Below are positions 10,660 through 22,330 of a DNA stretch of 64,000 nt, in pieces. Where the stretch lies: assembly GCA_907163375.1 (NCBI GenBank), contig CAJQUW010003423.1:91220-155219 (forward strand). The letters are read 5' to 3'. Position 1 is the first letter of the stretch, and each line of letters starts with the position of its first letter. The translations under genes and the position numbers were made by a program. Source of the stretch: Prostheceraeus crozeri. Taxonomy: Eukaryota > Platyhelminthes > Polycladida > Euryleptidae. The notes under the pieces are model-generated. The model did not search any database. It was not told where the DNA came from and saw only the letters and a list, made by a program, of their open reading frames with translations.

Positions 10660-11436
10660 GCCAATATATAGAGATGTAAATTGAGTTTGGAGACCAGCGG
10701 TGAACTATCAGAGTAGCTAACGGGACAATAATCGGGTATTTGAGATTGCTTTGCAATTAGCGTTATGGTAAATTAGATAAACCGCACCGTATTCCTTTTA
10801 TTGAAACTCATTTGTGCAAACAGTTCCTCGTAAGCATCATTACTGCCTTCTCTGAATAACGTGCATCGTATGATATCAAGCCTACAAGTGAAAATATTCT
10901 TCCATGCAGATTTTTTCGCAGGCCTATGCTAGCTAGGCCTAAATAATTTTGATTCGCTCTTGTATGCCTATCTTGATTAATAATTTTTTCAAAGGTTAAA
11001 TATTAGCCTCGGCCCTCATCAGCATTTTCAGTGACTTACTACGAGTGTGAAACCGGTCTGCTTCCGGCGTCATGCCTGTAGGGTGCCGACCGCCGGACCG
11101 GCCCTAAAAACTCGGTCGGTTTCCATCCATGGTTTGAAGCATTGATCCCTAAATGTAAGAAAATAAAACACGTGAGATGACAATGTCAAAGGCATGATCA
11201 CTAATGCATGATCCAAATTTCTAAAATTGTTGCGTTAAGTTTTTAAGAATTTCGAATTTTTGTGTTATGATTGAAATCAAATAATTCAGGTAAGGATCGA
11301 TGCTTTCAGGAATTAATTCAAAATGACAATCAAATTATTTGCATAATGAAAAATAACTTATAAAATGAAATGTGCATGTTCATTAGACTCATTTAAAATG
11401 ACCTTGGCATCTAATAACTTCTCATCTACGTTTTAG
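10660..11436. other. Intron sequence upstream of the first visible host exon
   Basis: The stretch ends in the polypyrimidine-AG acceptor at 11431-11436. A GC-rich patch at 11045-11130 carries CCGGTC/GACCGCCGG inverted strings and resembles the reverse complement of 6895-6930, so it may be the end of a small transposon. Nothing else is recognisable. Confidence 0.5.
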
Positions 11437-11572
11437 ACGTTGCAGCGAGTAACCGTTGTATACAATGATCATTCCATTTACATTTGGGATGTGCATGATA
11501 CAGTGAAGATCGGAAAGGTTGCCTCTCATCTTTATCACAGCGGATGTGTCTGGGGCATTGAAACTCATTGCG
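11437..11572 (+). CDS. MAPKBP1/WDR62: WDR62/MAPKBP1-family exon (WD40 repeat)
   Basis: Acceptor TACGTTTTAG, donor GGTAAGTTG. The 136-base exon reads [19 protein letters not shown], then a [17 protein letters not shown] segment, and ends VWGIETHC plus one base. It closely matches the vertebrate WDR62/MAPKBP1 block around '[12 protein letters not shown]...LYHSSCVW', which forms one WD40 blade. These proteins scaffold the JNK cascade (JNK, MKK7), and WDR62 also acts at spindle poles and centrosomes. The exon ends in phase 1 and joins in frame to the next one, 7.4 kb away. The upstream exon was not found in the window. Confidence 0.94.
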
Positions 11573-12063
11573 GTAAGTTGCTGGTGAGATGCATAGTAAT
11601 GGTAGTGTTGTTCTAAAAAAAGTTGGTTTCTCTCTTGGTAAGTGTCAAAATTAAAAATTGCGTGAGGTCGATTTTTTAGGAAGATTAAATTAGCTTAACA
11701 ATATAATCTAAGCAGTCACAAATGACGATTTTGCAGGTGTAAGCACAAGAAATCATCCATTTAGCACTTGTTAGATTTACGCATTTCCAGCAGCATTATG
11801 CAACTGAACGAGTTGATGAATTATGATTATTGCTTGGTTAATGCCTTAAACAAAATGCAACTTTAATAAATTTCGAATTTCTCATCCATTCGCTAACTTA
11901 TTTTTTTACATACAAAGTGATTTGAAGAAGACAAGATAATCCAAAAAAACTGGTTTCCAAGTGGTCGAAAAACTAAATTGAACTGTATAAGACTTCACCA
12001 GCATCCACTTCGCTAACATTTACTGGCATATATTCTTACTTACTTTACTTTCTCCTTTCAAGT

Positions 12064-12850
12064 TCAAGTTTTATATTTACGTCTTCTTTTCCTCTTCTGT
12101 TGAGGGTTGGACGATATGAAACTTCTCCTACGGGCGCGGTACTGTGTATCACTCGCGAGCAATCCTTGCTCCACCAAATCTTCGTTGACGGCCAGGAGCC
12201 ATGTTTTCCTAGGTCTTCCATGAGTACGGGAGCCTTGGAGTACCACGTCTAGCACTTGTCTGATTGGTTCCTCCTCATCTGTACGCTTCACACGACCGAA
12301 CAACCGTAGCCTTCTCTCTCTGATCACTTCCTCTAATGGCATAAGGCCACACATGCTCGCCATGGCAGCGGTGTTGATCCTATCATCCTTCTGTCACATA
12401 AACGCAGATGTTGAATGAGGTTCCAAGATTCAACACCGTAGAGAAGCACTGGCCTGATGCAAGAAATGTAGACGTTACCTCGGCAACTGAGTGGAATGTG
12501 GCGATTTCTAAGAAGACTGGCGATGTCCTTCCATTTGCTCGAGGCTGTCGAGATTCTGGAGCGAAGAGCGCATTCGGCGCCACCCTCGCAACAAAGCACG
12601 TCACCAAGTCTGTGAAATTCTTTCATTTTCTGTTTATCGTTTACCCGATATCTCGATGCAGTCCGCCATTCTACCACCATGGATAAGGTAGGACATTGAA
12701 AACTTCCTACTGAGTGACCTGAGTCCACTTAAACGTTTGTGGCACCAGTTGCCAAACGGTTGACAGAGGATGGAGTTGACACCAAACCCTCTACTACACA
12801 CAACAAGGGAATCGTCTCGCTTGAACGTGGGAGCTCTCTTTGCTACCACT
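12064..12850 (-). pseudogene. LINE fragment: zinc-knuckle and C-terminal RT region
   Basis: Read from 12850 down, there is first a degenerate Cys-rich block (VVCSRGFGVNSILCQPFGNW, then CHKRLSGLRSL) typical of the CxxC linker after the RT palm in one RTE-like LINE group. Next comes LGDVLCCEGGAECALRSRI, and KWKDIASLLRNRHIPL with LLYGVESWNL (thumb). The C-terminal part is EVIRERRLRLFGRVKR with a GRPRKTW motif, ending near 12064. At least two frameshifts separate the blocks. The endonuclease and palm are absent. The same architecture recurs in the plus-strand LINE at 22.3-25.0 kb. Confidence 0.75.
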
Positions 12851-13479
12851 GATCATATTGGTCCTCTTGATGTTCATTTTCATACATATGTTTTAATTGG
12901 AATCCTCAAAAAATGTGAAATTAAGGCATTTCGCTAAAAATCTCAAGACACAGCTTCTCTTGTCACTCTTTTCTTAGTCTGCATTTGCCGACATTTTTTG
13001 AAGTATCAGAAGAAGGGATTGACGTTCAGAATCACGTAAAATCCATTGAACGTCTTGAGGAATGTAAAAACGTATGAGATGAAGTACCATCGAAATTTAT
13101 TGCACTATATGCCAACACAATTTGAGGTTTCCGTTAATCAACCTCCGTAAATCATCTGTTTCAATATAACCATACTTTTATTGCAAATTATCTGTAATGG
13201 CTTGAATATATGGGTTACTTTTTAACATTAATATCTCAATATTCTAATTCATGCACTTTTCGCGAAAAGTCAGGGAAGCTTAAAAGTTAAATATCATTCT
13301 GAAGCAAGTGAGCTGTTATCCCTAACATGGAACTCTAGTCTGTGCAGTTTTCAGATAATAGTTTTCCATATATAATGTGCATTTCTACAGAATTTTTAGT
13401 CAGCTCAACAAAGAGCCGCGAATGAAGCTAGATGTGTTATTCAACGATAAGAAATCATGTCCTCATCAGAAGCCTACTC
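12851..13479. other. Intron sequence, no gene seen
   Basis: AT-rich host intron between LINE remnants. No supported feature was recognised. Confidence 0.4.
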
Positions 13480-13861
13480 CCACACCTCATGAAAGTATTG
13501 AAGTATTGGTCTGGGGAAACTGATTCCAAAGCTGTGTAGTGCGAACAAAAACTTTTCAAGCGACTCACAGTGCGTGTGCGCTTTAAGCTCATATGATGGC
13601 ATGGGAGCACGCTGTGCGTATGCTTCTGACGAATATCTTAGTTTGGATGAGTACTCTTCACTGTCTGAAGCTACATCACATATGACAGCTACCCGTTCGA
13701 GGAGATTAAGATGTGTGGGGGCACCGGCCCACAGATGGCAACAATACTCCGTCAGTGGACGAATAGTCGACTTGTAAAGTAAATGTACAGTCCTGGGTGG
13801 AAGATAGCTACTGGCACGATAGAAAGGCTGTCAATGCGCTGAGCTCTTGCTGATGGATTGG
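13480..13861 (-). pseudogene. Jockey/CR1-like LINE, C-terminal part
   Basis: On the minus strand from 13861 down: SISK, then YRASSYLPP-, a YKSTIRPLTEYCCHLW-like line, AHLNLLERV, and HTHCESLEKFLFA. This is the thumb and C-terminus of the LINE whose other copy lies at 32.8-34.4 kb (plus), where the equivalent YRASNYLPP and YKSTVRPLMEYCCHLW are seen. Several frame breaks are present. It is cut at about 13861 by an oppositely oriented LINE piece. Confidence 0.7.
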
Positions 13862-14620
13862 ATGTACAGTTTCCATGAATGTCAGAGGCAACCATTCAAG
13901 AAGTTTTGGAATGAAAATAAATGCACAACAAAAACAAAAATCATGGCGGACGTATTTACAGCTCAGGGGAAGATCCCTATTATGGTGAATGGGTATATGC
14001 TTGAAGAAATTAATCAATTCATCTACTTAGGCTCAACTGTTATGTCCAATGGCCAGTCTGAAGATGGCATCACCAGACGTGTAAACTTGGCCCGTTATGC
14101 GTTTACGCGCTTGCAGAAACATCTGTGGTCACGTCGTGAGATCAGTCTAACAACAATGATCCGCATTTATAAGGCCCTTGTTCAATCAATATTGTTATAT
14201 GGCTGTATAACTTGGACCGTGCGTACAACTGACCAACTTATGCTCGAAGTATCTGATCGATAATGCCTTCGTAGAATCCTGCGCATCCGAATTAGGGACC
14301 GGATATCCAACGTTCAACTTCTCCAAAGGACCAGCACGCTACCCCTGAACTCGAGTATCAAGCGCCGCCGACTTCATTGGGTTGGTCGTGCTCTCCGAAG
14401 ATCTCCCAGAGACATACTCCCAAACATCGTCTTTCCATGTCCATGTGCCGGATGGCGTCGGCGGCGTGGATGCCAATTGAAAAAATGGACGGACAGTGTC
14501 AAAGCTGATCTTCAACCGTTGCTGGGGCCGCAAGCATACGGCAGACGCCGTTGGGACTTACAATGGACCCATGTCGTAGCCGACCTGGCCTCAGACCGTA
14601 GAGTTTGGGCTGTTGATTAA
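13862..14620 (+). pseudogene. LINE C-terminal fragment inserted in another LINE
   Basis: A plus-strand frame with GYMLEEINQFIYLGSTVMSN, then QSEDGITRRVNLARYAFTRL, ALVQSILLYGCITWTV, one in-frame stop at 14261-14263, and continued coding: RRILRIRIRDRISNVQLL, RRRLHWVGRALRRSPRD and KKWTDSVKADLQPLLG, to a stop at 14620. This is the post-palm region of an RTE/BovB-like LINE ('F.YLGS...', 'LLYG..TW', 'RRLHW.GH..R'). Apart from the single stop it is well preserved, so it is younger than the LINE pieces around it. Endonuclease and catalytic motifs are missing (5' truncation). Confidence 0.75.
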
Positions 14621-14625
14621 TGCAC

Positions 14626-16070
14626 TGCTTCAAAAATCTTGCCAGCAATTGGAAGGAGACCGATAGGACGGTAATTAGATGAAAGAGATGAGTCAGTGCC
14701 TTTCTTTGAAACTGGAACCGCGGAAGCTACTTTCCAGCAGGAGGGAAACTCACCGTTGGATACACATCTTCTGAATAGTTTGGATAAAAGTCGGGAAAAC
14801 TCATGTGAGAGGTGCTTGAAGACCTAAATCGGAATGTCATCGGGTCCATTCCAGATTTGCAATGATCTTTCGGACTGTGACTGAAGGAAGGTAAAGTGTC
14901 TCGTCAGAGCGCGTGGTAATTGGAGGTGGAATTCGACCTTCATCGTTTGATGATGAATTCTTTACAAACTCCTTGCAAAGAAGCTTGACTTGGTCTGCAG
15001 TGGATGTCGCCATTAAAGTACTGACTTCGTCATGACGAATGAAGTGCTGGGATGGAGGATTTGTTCCTATTGGTGACACTGTCGTAAATCCTCCAGAAAT
15101 CCCCAGATCCAAGCTTTTGGGTAGCATAAAAGATTTCTGTACATACAAAGCGGCTTTTGGCCTGATGTATGGTTTCATTGCAATTTTTTATGCGGTCTTA
15201 TACAATCAAAATTGCCAGCGGTACTGTCACGTTTGTACTTATGGAAATATTGGTCACTCTGCAGGTTGCAGCTGCACATTCTGGTGTAGACCAAAGTTGG
15301 GAGTCGGACACTGAGGAATGTAGGCCAATATACGTATTTGAAGACAATCTTTCGGTTCTTGCGCCAACTTGTGAATGTCACCACTGAGAATCAGATTCTC
15401 AGATTGAATTTGACTAAGAAACGGAACGGAACCAGTCTGCTTTGGCGAATTGATGAACTTCTGTGAGAAGGCGCAGACTTGTGGAGTAAGTTTTGGAGGT
15501 GCGGCGGGTGAAGTACCCTCCAATGAAAAACTCTGGTAGGACACGTGACAATTTGATTGAGACTATATAATCAACAAGACAGCTAGATCTTCAGTTGCCG
15601 GACATAAGAGATCATATCAGTGGCGCGCGTTGTACACATGAGTCACCAAAAACGACAGCTTGCGCAATTGATGTTCTTGTACATATCTATTAGGAAAAAT
15701 AAAGGAATATTGATCTTCTGCAAACGCGTATGAAGACAAGATACCTTCGCCTTGGATCTTCTGTGTTACGAAGCCTTCTCATCACGGGAAGCATTGCCTT
15801 TTGCATATCCTGCAAGACCATGACAAGGTGTCTTACCCATGCTCTGAAATATGCATTCATCAGGATGACATCTCTAGATGAAACACTGGCATCTAACCTG
15901 ATTTCCAACTGAGCTAAATGATATGGTGATTTACTCGTCCCATGGAAGAAAAGATGTTCTTGGCATCGTAATTAAATCTCAGTCCACCTACGTTGATGAA
16001 GCTCATCTTCAGAGGGGTTTCAATGTTCACGGCTTGTGTAAGCTTCTTAAGTGTCATTGCCATTTTCATA
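14626..16070 (-). pseudogene. Jockey/CR1-like LINE, endonuclease to early RT
   Basis: From 16070 down: MAMTLKKLTQAVNIETPLKM, then SFINVGGLRFNYDA (endonuclease start), RLDASVSSRDV, LRNTEDPRRRYLVFIRV, later linker segments, a VTVRKIIANLEW-like block, GEFPSCWKVASAVPV and SNYRPIGLLPIAGKIF (RT motif 1-2). Many stops and frameshifts show strong decay. The piece stops at 14626 beside the inserted plus-strand fragment. The palm with its catalytic aspartates, expected next, is absent, and the homologous C-terminus resumes only at 13861. Confidence 0.7.
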
Positions 16071-18230
16071 ACTTTTGGTAGAATATCACATTAATAAACA
16101 AAAATGCTGCTGTGCGATAAATTGATGCAGAAATATAAATAATAGTAATAAAGTTGAAGTAAATCATGTGTAAGACACTAATAGGCACTTTTTGTGCAGC
16201 AAGAAGTTGGAACCCCATTACCACAACAATGGGTAAAAGTCAGGTCATAGAGGAACCCAATACAGCTTACCGGGCTATGCTATCCATGCATTCCCGTAAG
16301 TTTGTTCGATCAGTTGAGCTTTGAACAAACCCAGACAGCCGATTTTATGCAACAATCCACATAATAAAGCAGTCAAAATAAACCATATCAATATGGACAT
16401 GACGAAAGCGTGTGGCGGGTGCTGAAAGCGTGCCAATGGTAGCATCTGTTTTGCGGTTGATATTCGAACACCGTTGGGAGGGAATGCATGCGCTAGTCCA
16501 CTGGTGGATATCACGTTTTATACAAATGCTTGGCAGCTTTCCAATTTCTCTGTGAATATAACTGAATTAATGACATTCACGATCAGGTACTAGTAAGGAT
16601 TTGAAATAGCATGTTATGATAGTTTTGTACCTACCTTGTAATGGATTAGCGAATGAACTTCTAAGACAGATTTTTTAAACTGCGACAAATTCTTCCATTA
16701 AAAGGTTGATGGCTTTTGTCGGAGCTGCTCTACTCAATCTACCGCCACCTTCCTCTCTTATGGAGGATGGGATTCCTCAAGCGCTTTCTATATGCTACAG
16801 TGCAGGGTGTTAATTATTAATTATGTAAAACATTGTACCTGGCGTATGCATCAGAATTTCAGAGATTTTTATGTTTAAAAGTTTATTGAAATCATGATAT
16901 GGCAAGTGCTTACGTTTTGGATGGAAAAAAGCAGTTCTTTCTATAACAAATCGTTTTCATGTCTTCAATACAGCATGTAATAGATTTTCGTTATCATTTG
17001 AATGGATTGATTTATATGGGGAGCATGGTTGTGTTTCGTGTGGATTACGATATCAATGATCAGAGGTGGGTGATGAAATTTCCTATTTGTAGGGATACAT
17101 TATTTTGAAACGGAAATAGTAATTGAGATACTGACAGAATGATGGGTGGATTATTGATAATCTTGTGATCCTGTCCTGATCGAGGAGAAATAGTGAAGTC
17201 TGTTGATGAGTGATGTGTATTCCTAAGGGTTGGCTCAACAAGGCTTCAGATGATTATACTCATGCTCAGTCGACGTGCGCGGTTCAAAGTCAGGTACACA
17301 AATGCTGCTAAGAGTCACAAGACTGCATGTTGCAATCACAGAATGATACACTTCATGAAATCATGGAACACAAACACAAATGGGTTGGAGAATGCACTTT
17401 ATTTTTTTTTCTTTCGTGTTTTTCAGTTTCTGTACATCGGTCTGGAGCGAATCGGACATCCTGCAATAGAGTCTTAACATAATATTCGCATTCACTATCT
17501 TTTCCGGGTATTTTGTCAGCCGTCCTCGATAAATTCAGATTAATAGTCCATATTAGAGGACCACTGACGAATCGCCGAAATATTTGGTAGACTGAATACA
17601 GACATCAAAAGCTCGTAAGATTTGGTGAGTAAAAATTCAAAGTTACAGCGAACGAGCTTTGATGTCGCATTGCGCTTGATTGCGTCCCTTTTCGAAATGG
17701 TTTTTGGTAAAATAAGGAAAGATTTTTTGAAATACGTCGCTGCTTGGAAAGTTGATCGAAAATCAATATTCAATTCGTGTGATGTTATTGCCGATATTGA
17801 TTCAGTCCCATGATATTGTCTGCCTCTCAGTAGCCGGTGCTTTTTTCGCTGCGATCACACTGGCAAACTTGCGTTTGCATTGCTTTATCAAGGGAATGTT
17901 TTTCATAACATTTGAAATTTGCTGAGGTTGAAGTCGTGGATGTGTCGATTAATGGCATTCAATCAGTCGCCAACTTGTTGGTTATGTTCGTCCACGTTTT
18001 TGTTCAAGCAAAAGATGATTTAGATATCATGTGAATATTGTGGCGTTCTTTTCTCTTTCAGTTCAAAATTGGTCCAACTTTAAACCATTGTTCCTAACAA
18101 TCCAAAGATAATTTTTCTCGAGGAGTGAAATTCTTCGATGACAGACGTCCATTGGCCTTATTCTCCCGGTCAACCATCATTGAAAGTAATCTCGAAATCC
18201 GAATATTACCTTGCGAATGTAGTGACCCAC
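16071..18230. other. Intron sequence, no gene seen
   Basis: No supported gene or repeat was recognised. A pyrimidine run lies near 17400-17410. Confidence 0.35.
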
Positions 18231-18635
18231 TCAGCGGAACTTAATCACTCTCACTGACTTGCACTTTTTGACGCGTGACCACCAGGGGAGTATGTAGATC
18301 AGATTTCCGAAGATCCGTTGAGTCTGCGCCCACTCCATGAAGTCGGTCAATAGAATTTGTTCTTGAATTTCGACGATCCATGTAATTGGTGGATGATCGC
18401 CGTGATATAATTCAGCTTCCACATAAATGAGACGGATGCGACTGATAATGTTTAATTCGAAGCGAGTTTTCATGCTTTCACTCCGAAATTCACGTCGTAG
18501 AATCACTTCAGTGTAATGTAAGTTCATGAATGTTACGACAGCAGAAAACCTCCTGGAAGCTCTCGGGACCTCAATTTCATAGAAAGTCGCTGGCAAAGTG
18601 TGTCTGAGATGCAGTCTCTTAATTTCATCCAGCAT
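18231..18635 (-). CDS. Unrecognised 134-residue frame, likely repeat remnant
   Basis: The frame (start MLDEIKRLHLRHTLPATFYE, later ITWIVEIQEQILLTDFMEWA and ILPWWSRVKKCKSVRVIKFR) has ordinary protein-like composition, with aromatic and charged residues well spread. Related-looking but interrupted frames extend to about 18100. I do not recognise a family. It sits in a host intron antisense to the gene, so an old transposon fragment is most likely. It could also be chance. Confidence 0.25.
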   Translation of the reverse strand: MLDEIKRLHLRHTLPATFYEIEVPRASRRFSAVVTFMNLHYTEVILRREFRSESMKTRFELNIISRIRLIYVEAELYHGDHPPITWIVEIQEQILLTDFMEWAQTQRIFGNLIYILPWWSRVKKCKSVRVIKFR

Positions 18636-18936
18636 CGGCTGCCGATTTGATTCAAAACGTTAAAATAGTACGAACACGGCAAAATCTTATGATTATCAGA
18701 CAAACTTGTCACAGTCTGTTTTTCAACTTAAATTTATTAATGCAGAAAGACGTCAAAGATATGAATTTATCATTAATACTTGTAATATACTTGTTAATGG
18801 CAAATCCTTTGAGGATTTGTAAAGCTGCATATTTAAATAGTTTCGTGTGACCTGATGATATGGATTTAAAATTGTTCAAATGAAAACTGTTAATAGAAAA
18901 TATCACTCTTTAGCTATAGTTTTCATTTTCTGACAG

Positions 18937-19151
18937 CTAATATTTTGAGATCATCAACTACAACATCATCAATATCGGACCAGCCTCACATTCCTCGTGA
19001 TGCCTTTGTTACTTGCTCTGCGGACAATACCATTCGCATTTGGAGTTTAGACAGTCATCATCACAGTTCTTTCGTAACTTCCCCGAAACCTCATGAGAGT
19101 CGACAAATATCTGCTATATCCACTATCACAGGTGGCAACATCTACAGTCCG
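18937..19151 (+). CDS. MAPKBP1/WDR62: WDR62/MAPKBP1-family exon (WD40 repeat)
   Basis: Acceptor TTTCTGACAG, donor GGTAAGTTC. The first two bases complete the codon left open by the upstream exon. The exon then reads a Ser/Thr-rich insert (RSSTTTSSISDQP), followed by PRDAFVTCSADNTIRIWSLD, equivalent to the human 'PSSFITCSSDNTIRLWN' WD blade, and a His/Ser-rich tail ending GGNIYSP in phase 0. The Ser/Thr insert and His-rich tail are variable loops on the propeller edge in this family. Confidence 0.94.
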
Positions 19152-19465
19152 GTAAGTTCTAACCACTTATAAGCGTGAATTTTTGGTGAAGGCGATTACT
19201 AATAAAATCATAAATAATTTCTCCACCACAATTTGTTAAAGCTTCGTTGAGTTTGTTCTCGATACAAGATGAATCCGTAGTTCGGGTCATTATCAAGGGT
19301 TTAATGTGTTTTATATGATACCAGTATGGGAAATATTTAATATTCGTTCATTCCTCTTGTTCATAATATGCATGTGAAATTGGGTGATCGGCCATCTTTA
19401 AAATTTATTCGTAATAATCGATGATGTAAGTAGATGCGTCGCACCGTCATCATTGTTTTCCTACA

Positions 19466-20850
19466 GGGTGTCGAACGACCTGGAAAACCTGGGAAAGTCA
19501 GGGAATTTTGATATTTATCCTGGAAAATGGAAAATTGCTATTGCTACTTGGAAAATGTATATGGCAAAATAATTCGCGCGCTTCGCACGCTCTTTATTAG
19601 CGCTTTTGTTTCAGATTCCTGTTTTATGTTTGGTGACTGCGGTAGGCTAAGTGGTTGCTTTGTTGATTCTTGCAATTGTTATAACGAGATGGCACGGATA
19701 GTTGCTATAACAATTGAAGAAGTTGACTGAACTGAAGCCAAGAGAATCACAAAAATGGTGTAGATACAACAGGCCAAACTCTTTTTGGCGGAGGTCAAGA
19801 AAGTGAATATTGGTTTTGGTGCAAACAGTGTCCCGATTATGGCGCGAATTCGCGCTTGGCGCTAAAATGGGCATTTTAGGCGCGAATGCGCGAATTTTGA
19901 GATCGAGGCGCGAATTCTGCAAAAATTCAGAATCGGGACACTGTGCAAAGTAAGCCATAAAGGAAGCTAAAAAGCTGAATGATGACGACAAAGACTCTTT
20001 TTGTAAACAGTGATGGGACAGTTTTGTGGCTGTGGCAGAAAATTTGCTAGAGGGATTTCCCTTGCGTTAACCTCTTGTGCTTGCTTTCGCCTGCATTGAC
20101 CCTGAAATTATGGCTTTGGAACACCTACAAAAGATTCAATTGTTCGAAATTGCTCTCCAACATCTAGTAGAGTATCGATGGAATTGAAGCAGATAGTGTT
20201 CATATTCAATGCGAAACGTTTCGTTGTCGAAGAACTGTTATCCTATAACTTCAATGATTCAACAAAAGTGATGATCGACTCGATGTGTTTTTAATGAAAT
20301 TGTGAGACGAAGAGAAAGCAATTAACACGTATGATTTGCGAAGTTCATGAAAATCATATTATGTCTCAACACTGGACAAGCAGCGGTGGAACATGTGTCC
20401 TCAGCGAACAGGGATTTACTGGTAGAGAATCAAAAGGAAGAATCACTGGTTGCACAACGTTTGGTGAAAGACTATACTCGTGCGCGCTGCAACGGAAATC
20501 TGTCAAGTTCCAAGTTTCTAAAGGACTTACTCTGTCTGCGAGAAATTCCGCATCTTGTTACAAAGAGGCGAAACGAGTGAATGCAGAAAATCAGGTACAA
20601 GAAGCAGAAAGCGAAGATTGAAAGAATGCGAATGGCAGCACTGTTACAGGACAAATTGGATGAGCAGAAACGTCTTCGCAAACAACTATTGGGAATCACA
20701 AATGACATACAAGAATATGTATCTTTGATTTTATTAGTTCAGATTTTATTGTTCTTGACATCCTACATGTACATCCACATTATTCCACATCAATTGTCTT
20801 CCCTTAACCAAAGAATACCGACAAAATTTGCAATTTGCTAAGCTTGGATA
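19466..20850 (+). pseudogene. Decayed hAT-like transposon
   Basis: The left margin (about 19466) begins CAGGGTGTCGAACGACCTGG, then AAAACCTGGGAAAGTCAGGG, a string typical of the ends of an invertebrate hAT group. Coding remnants follow, clearest at 20347-20580: ILCLNTGQAAVEHVSSANRD, then LLVENQKEESLVAQRLVKDY. This is the C-terminal dimerisation region ('S.GQA.VERGFS.N...L.EN..E.SL...R...D'). A charged coiled coil (KKQKAKIERMRMAALLQDKL) follows after a stop near 20580. The N-terminal zinc finger and catalytic core are not recognisable and no right TIR was found. A 118-bp MITE sits inside. Confidence 0.55.
19826..19943. mobile_element. 118-bp inverted-repeat MITE
   Basis: Perfect 13-bp terminal inverted repeats CAGTGTCCCGATT (19826-19838) and AATCGGGACACTG (19931-19943), bordered on both sides by TGCAAA (19820-19825 is close to exact; 19944-19949). 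The interior contains four variants of GGCGCGAATT/GCGCGAATT. It is non-coding. The 6-bp border repeat leaves the superfamily open. Confidence 0.7.
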
Positions 20851-22330
20851 TTGCTTAGCCTTCTTTATCAATTTGTTTCGAATCTTAAATTAGCTACAAA
20901 CTCATCACGTGTGTCATAATCAATCGCAGAAAGCGATCGAACGAAATCGTCTTGTGTGTAATTTCTGCCCACCATACATGCATGTATCTTTCTCAAGAAT
21001 TATGATATTAAAGAATCAAAACCCACATTTATGATAATATGAATATTGAATGATTATATAACTTAATTAGACGTTCAAGGGCGGTGCTTGTATCATCACT
21101 CATGAAATATATTGCAATACCGTGGCACAATCTGATATAGGCCTACTTGTAATATCGAATTAGAGATCTCGAGATCTCGGTATTTGATAAATATTGATTC
21201 TCGAGATGGAGATTTAAGATCGAGATTAAATTCAATAAGTGTATGTCATGGTAACGTTCGCGATAGACATTAAATTGATTATCTACCAGAAAGTAGACTT
21301 AGAATAACTTTGTTGATTATCACACTGATCAGCATTCATGGAAAGTCGATAATCTTTGGTAGTATAAACTGGCTAATCATTCTTGTCTCCGAGGGAAAAA
21401 AACTTATTCTATATTTTAGGTAACGCTCGCGACATTCTAATATAGAAATTCAATATTTTCTTAAGAGTCATAATTAACTTAGACAGAAAGTTGTCTTTCA
21501 GATACATTGACTAACGTGAAATCTTCTAGCATTACAAACGATTTTTCAACTTAATATTGACATTTTCATGTACAAAATGCATTGAAGCACACATTTCATA
21601 AAATAGAGGCATAATTGAAACTTACATACTAGTTTTTAGACTACCCTTTGTCATCTATGCAGACATATTTCAGCTCTTTAACTAGCATACGTCTGAACTT
21701 TAGACTATATATTATATCATGGTCATCAGCATAATTCGTCGAAACTGATTTGAAATTTTACTTCGGTGCAACCAACTCGTGGTTTGACCCTTCTACAATG
21801 CTTGATGCAAAAATTATGAGTTCCCTTTTTTTCGCTTTCCTCAGTTAAGGATTCGTCTTTTTCGCTTTTTTAATTCGAATCGCCTGGTTGGTCTACGCTA
21901 GTAATTATTCAAGAACAGACATATTGGCCTATGATCCCAACTTGCTGTACTACAGAGCTGATCATAAAAAGCGGACCACCTAAATATCCCTAAATTCAAT
22001 CGTTTCTCATGGTTTCCAATCAGGAATCAGGTCACACAATAGCGTGCCATGCATCATTCAAGATCTTGCATTCTCAGCCTTAAAATAAGTTATGATGTAC
22101 TTGTATCCGTTAGTGTATTGGTGAGCAGTGCTTAAAAAATGAAAATCGCTCAATTTAAAAATTGTAATTTTTCAATAAGAAAACATGTAAGTATGAGAGT
22201 GAATCAGGCACGGGGAGAACGAGCATTTTCTGAGCTCTCTTAATAGATTGCTCATGAACATTGGTGAAATAGGAAAAAATTGTGATATCGCGAAGTAATC
22301 CGAAGGACGTCGTACGCTGCTCCACCGGCG
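20851..22330. other. Intron sequence, no gene seen
   Basis: AT-rich. A purine/pyrimidine motif GAGATCTCGAGATCTCGG with related ATCGAGAT strings occurs at 21160-21230, a local palindromic patch. No gene is supported. Confidence 0.4.

Noticed and set aside
20185-20330. A second transposase gene
   Set aside because: Fragments fit as decayed upstream parts of the same hAT-like remnant; no independent motif is present.
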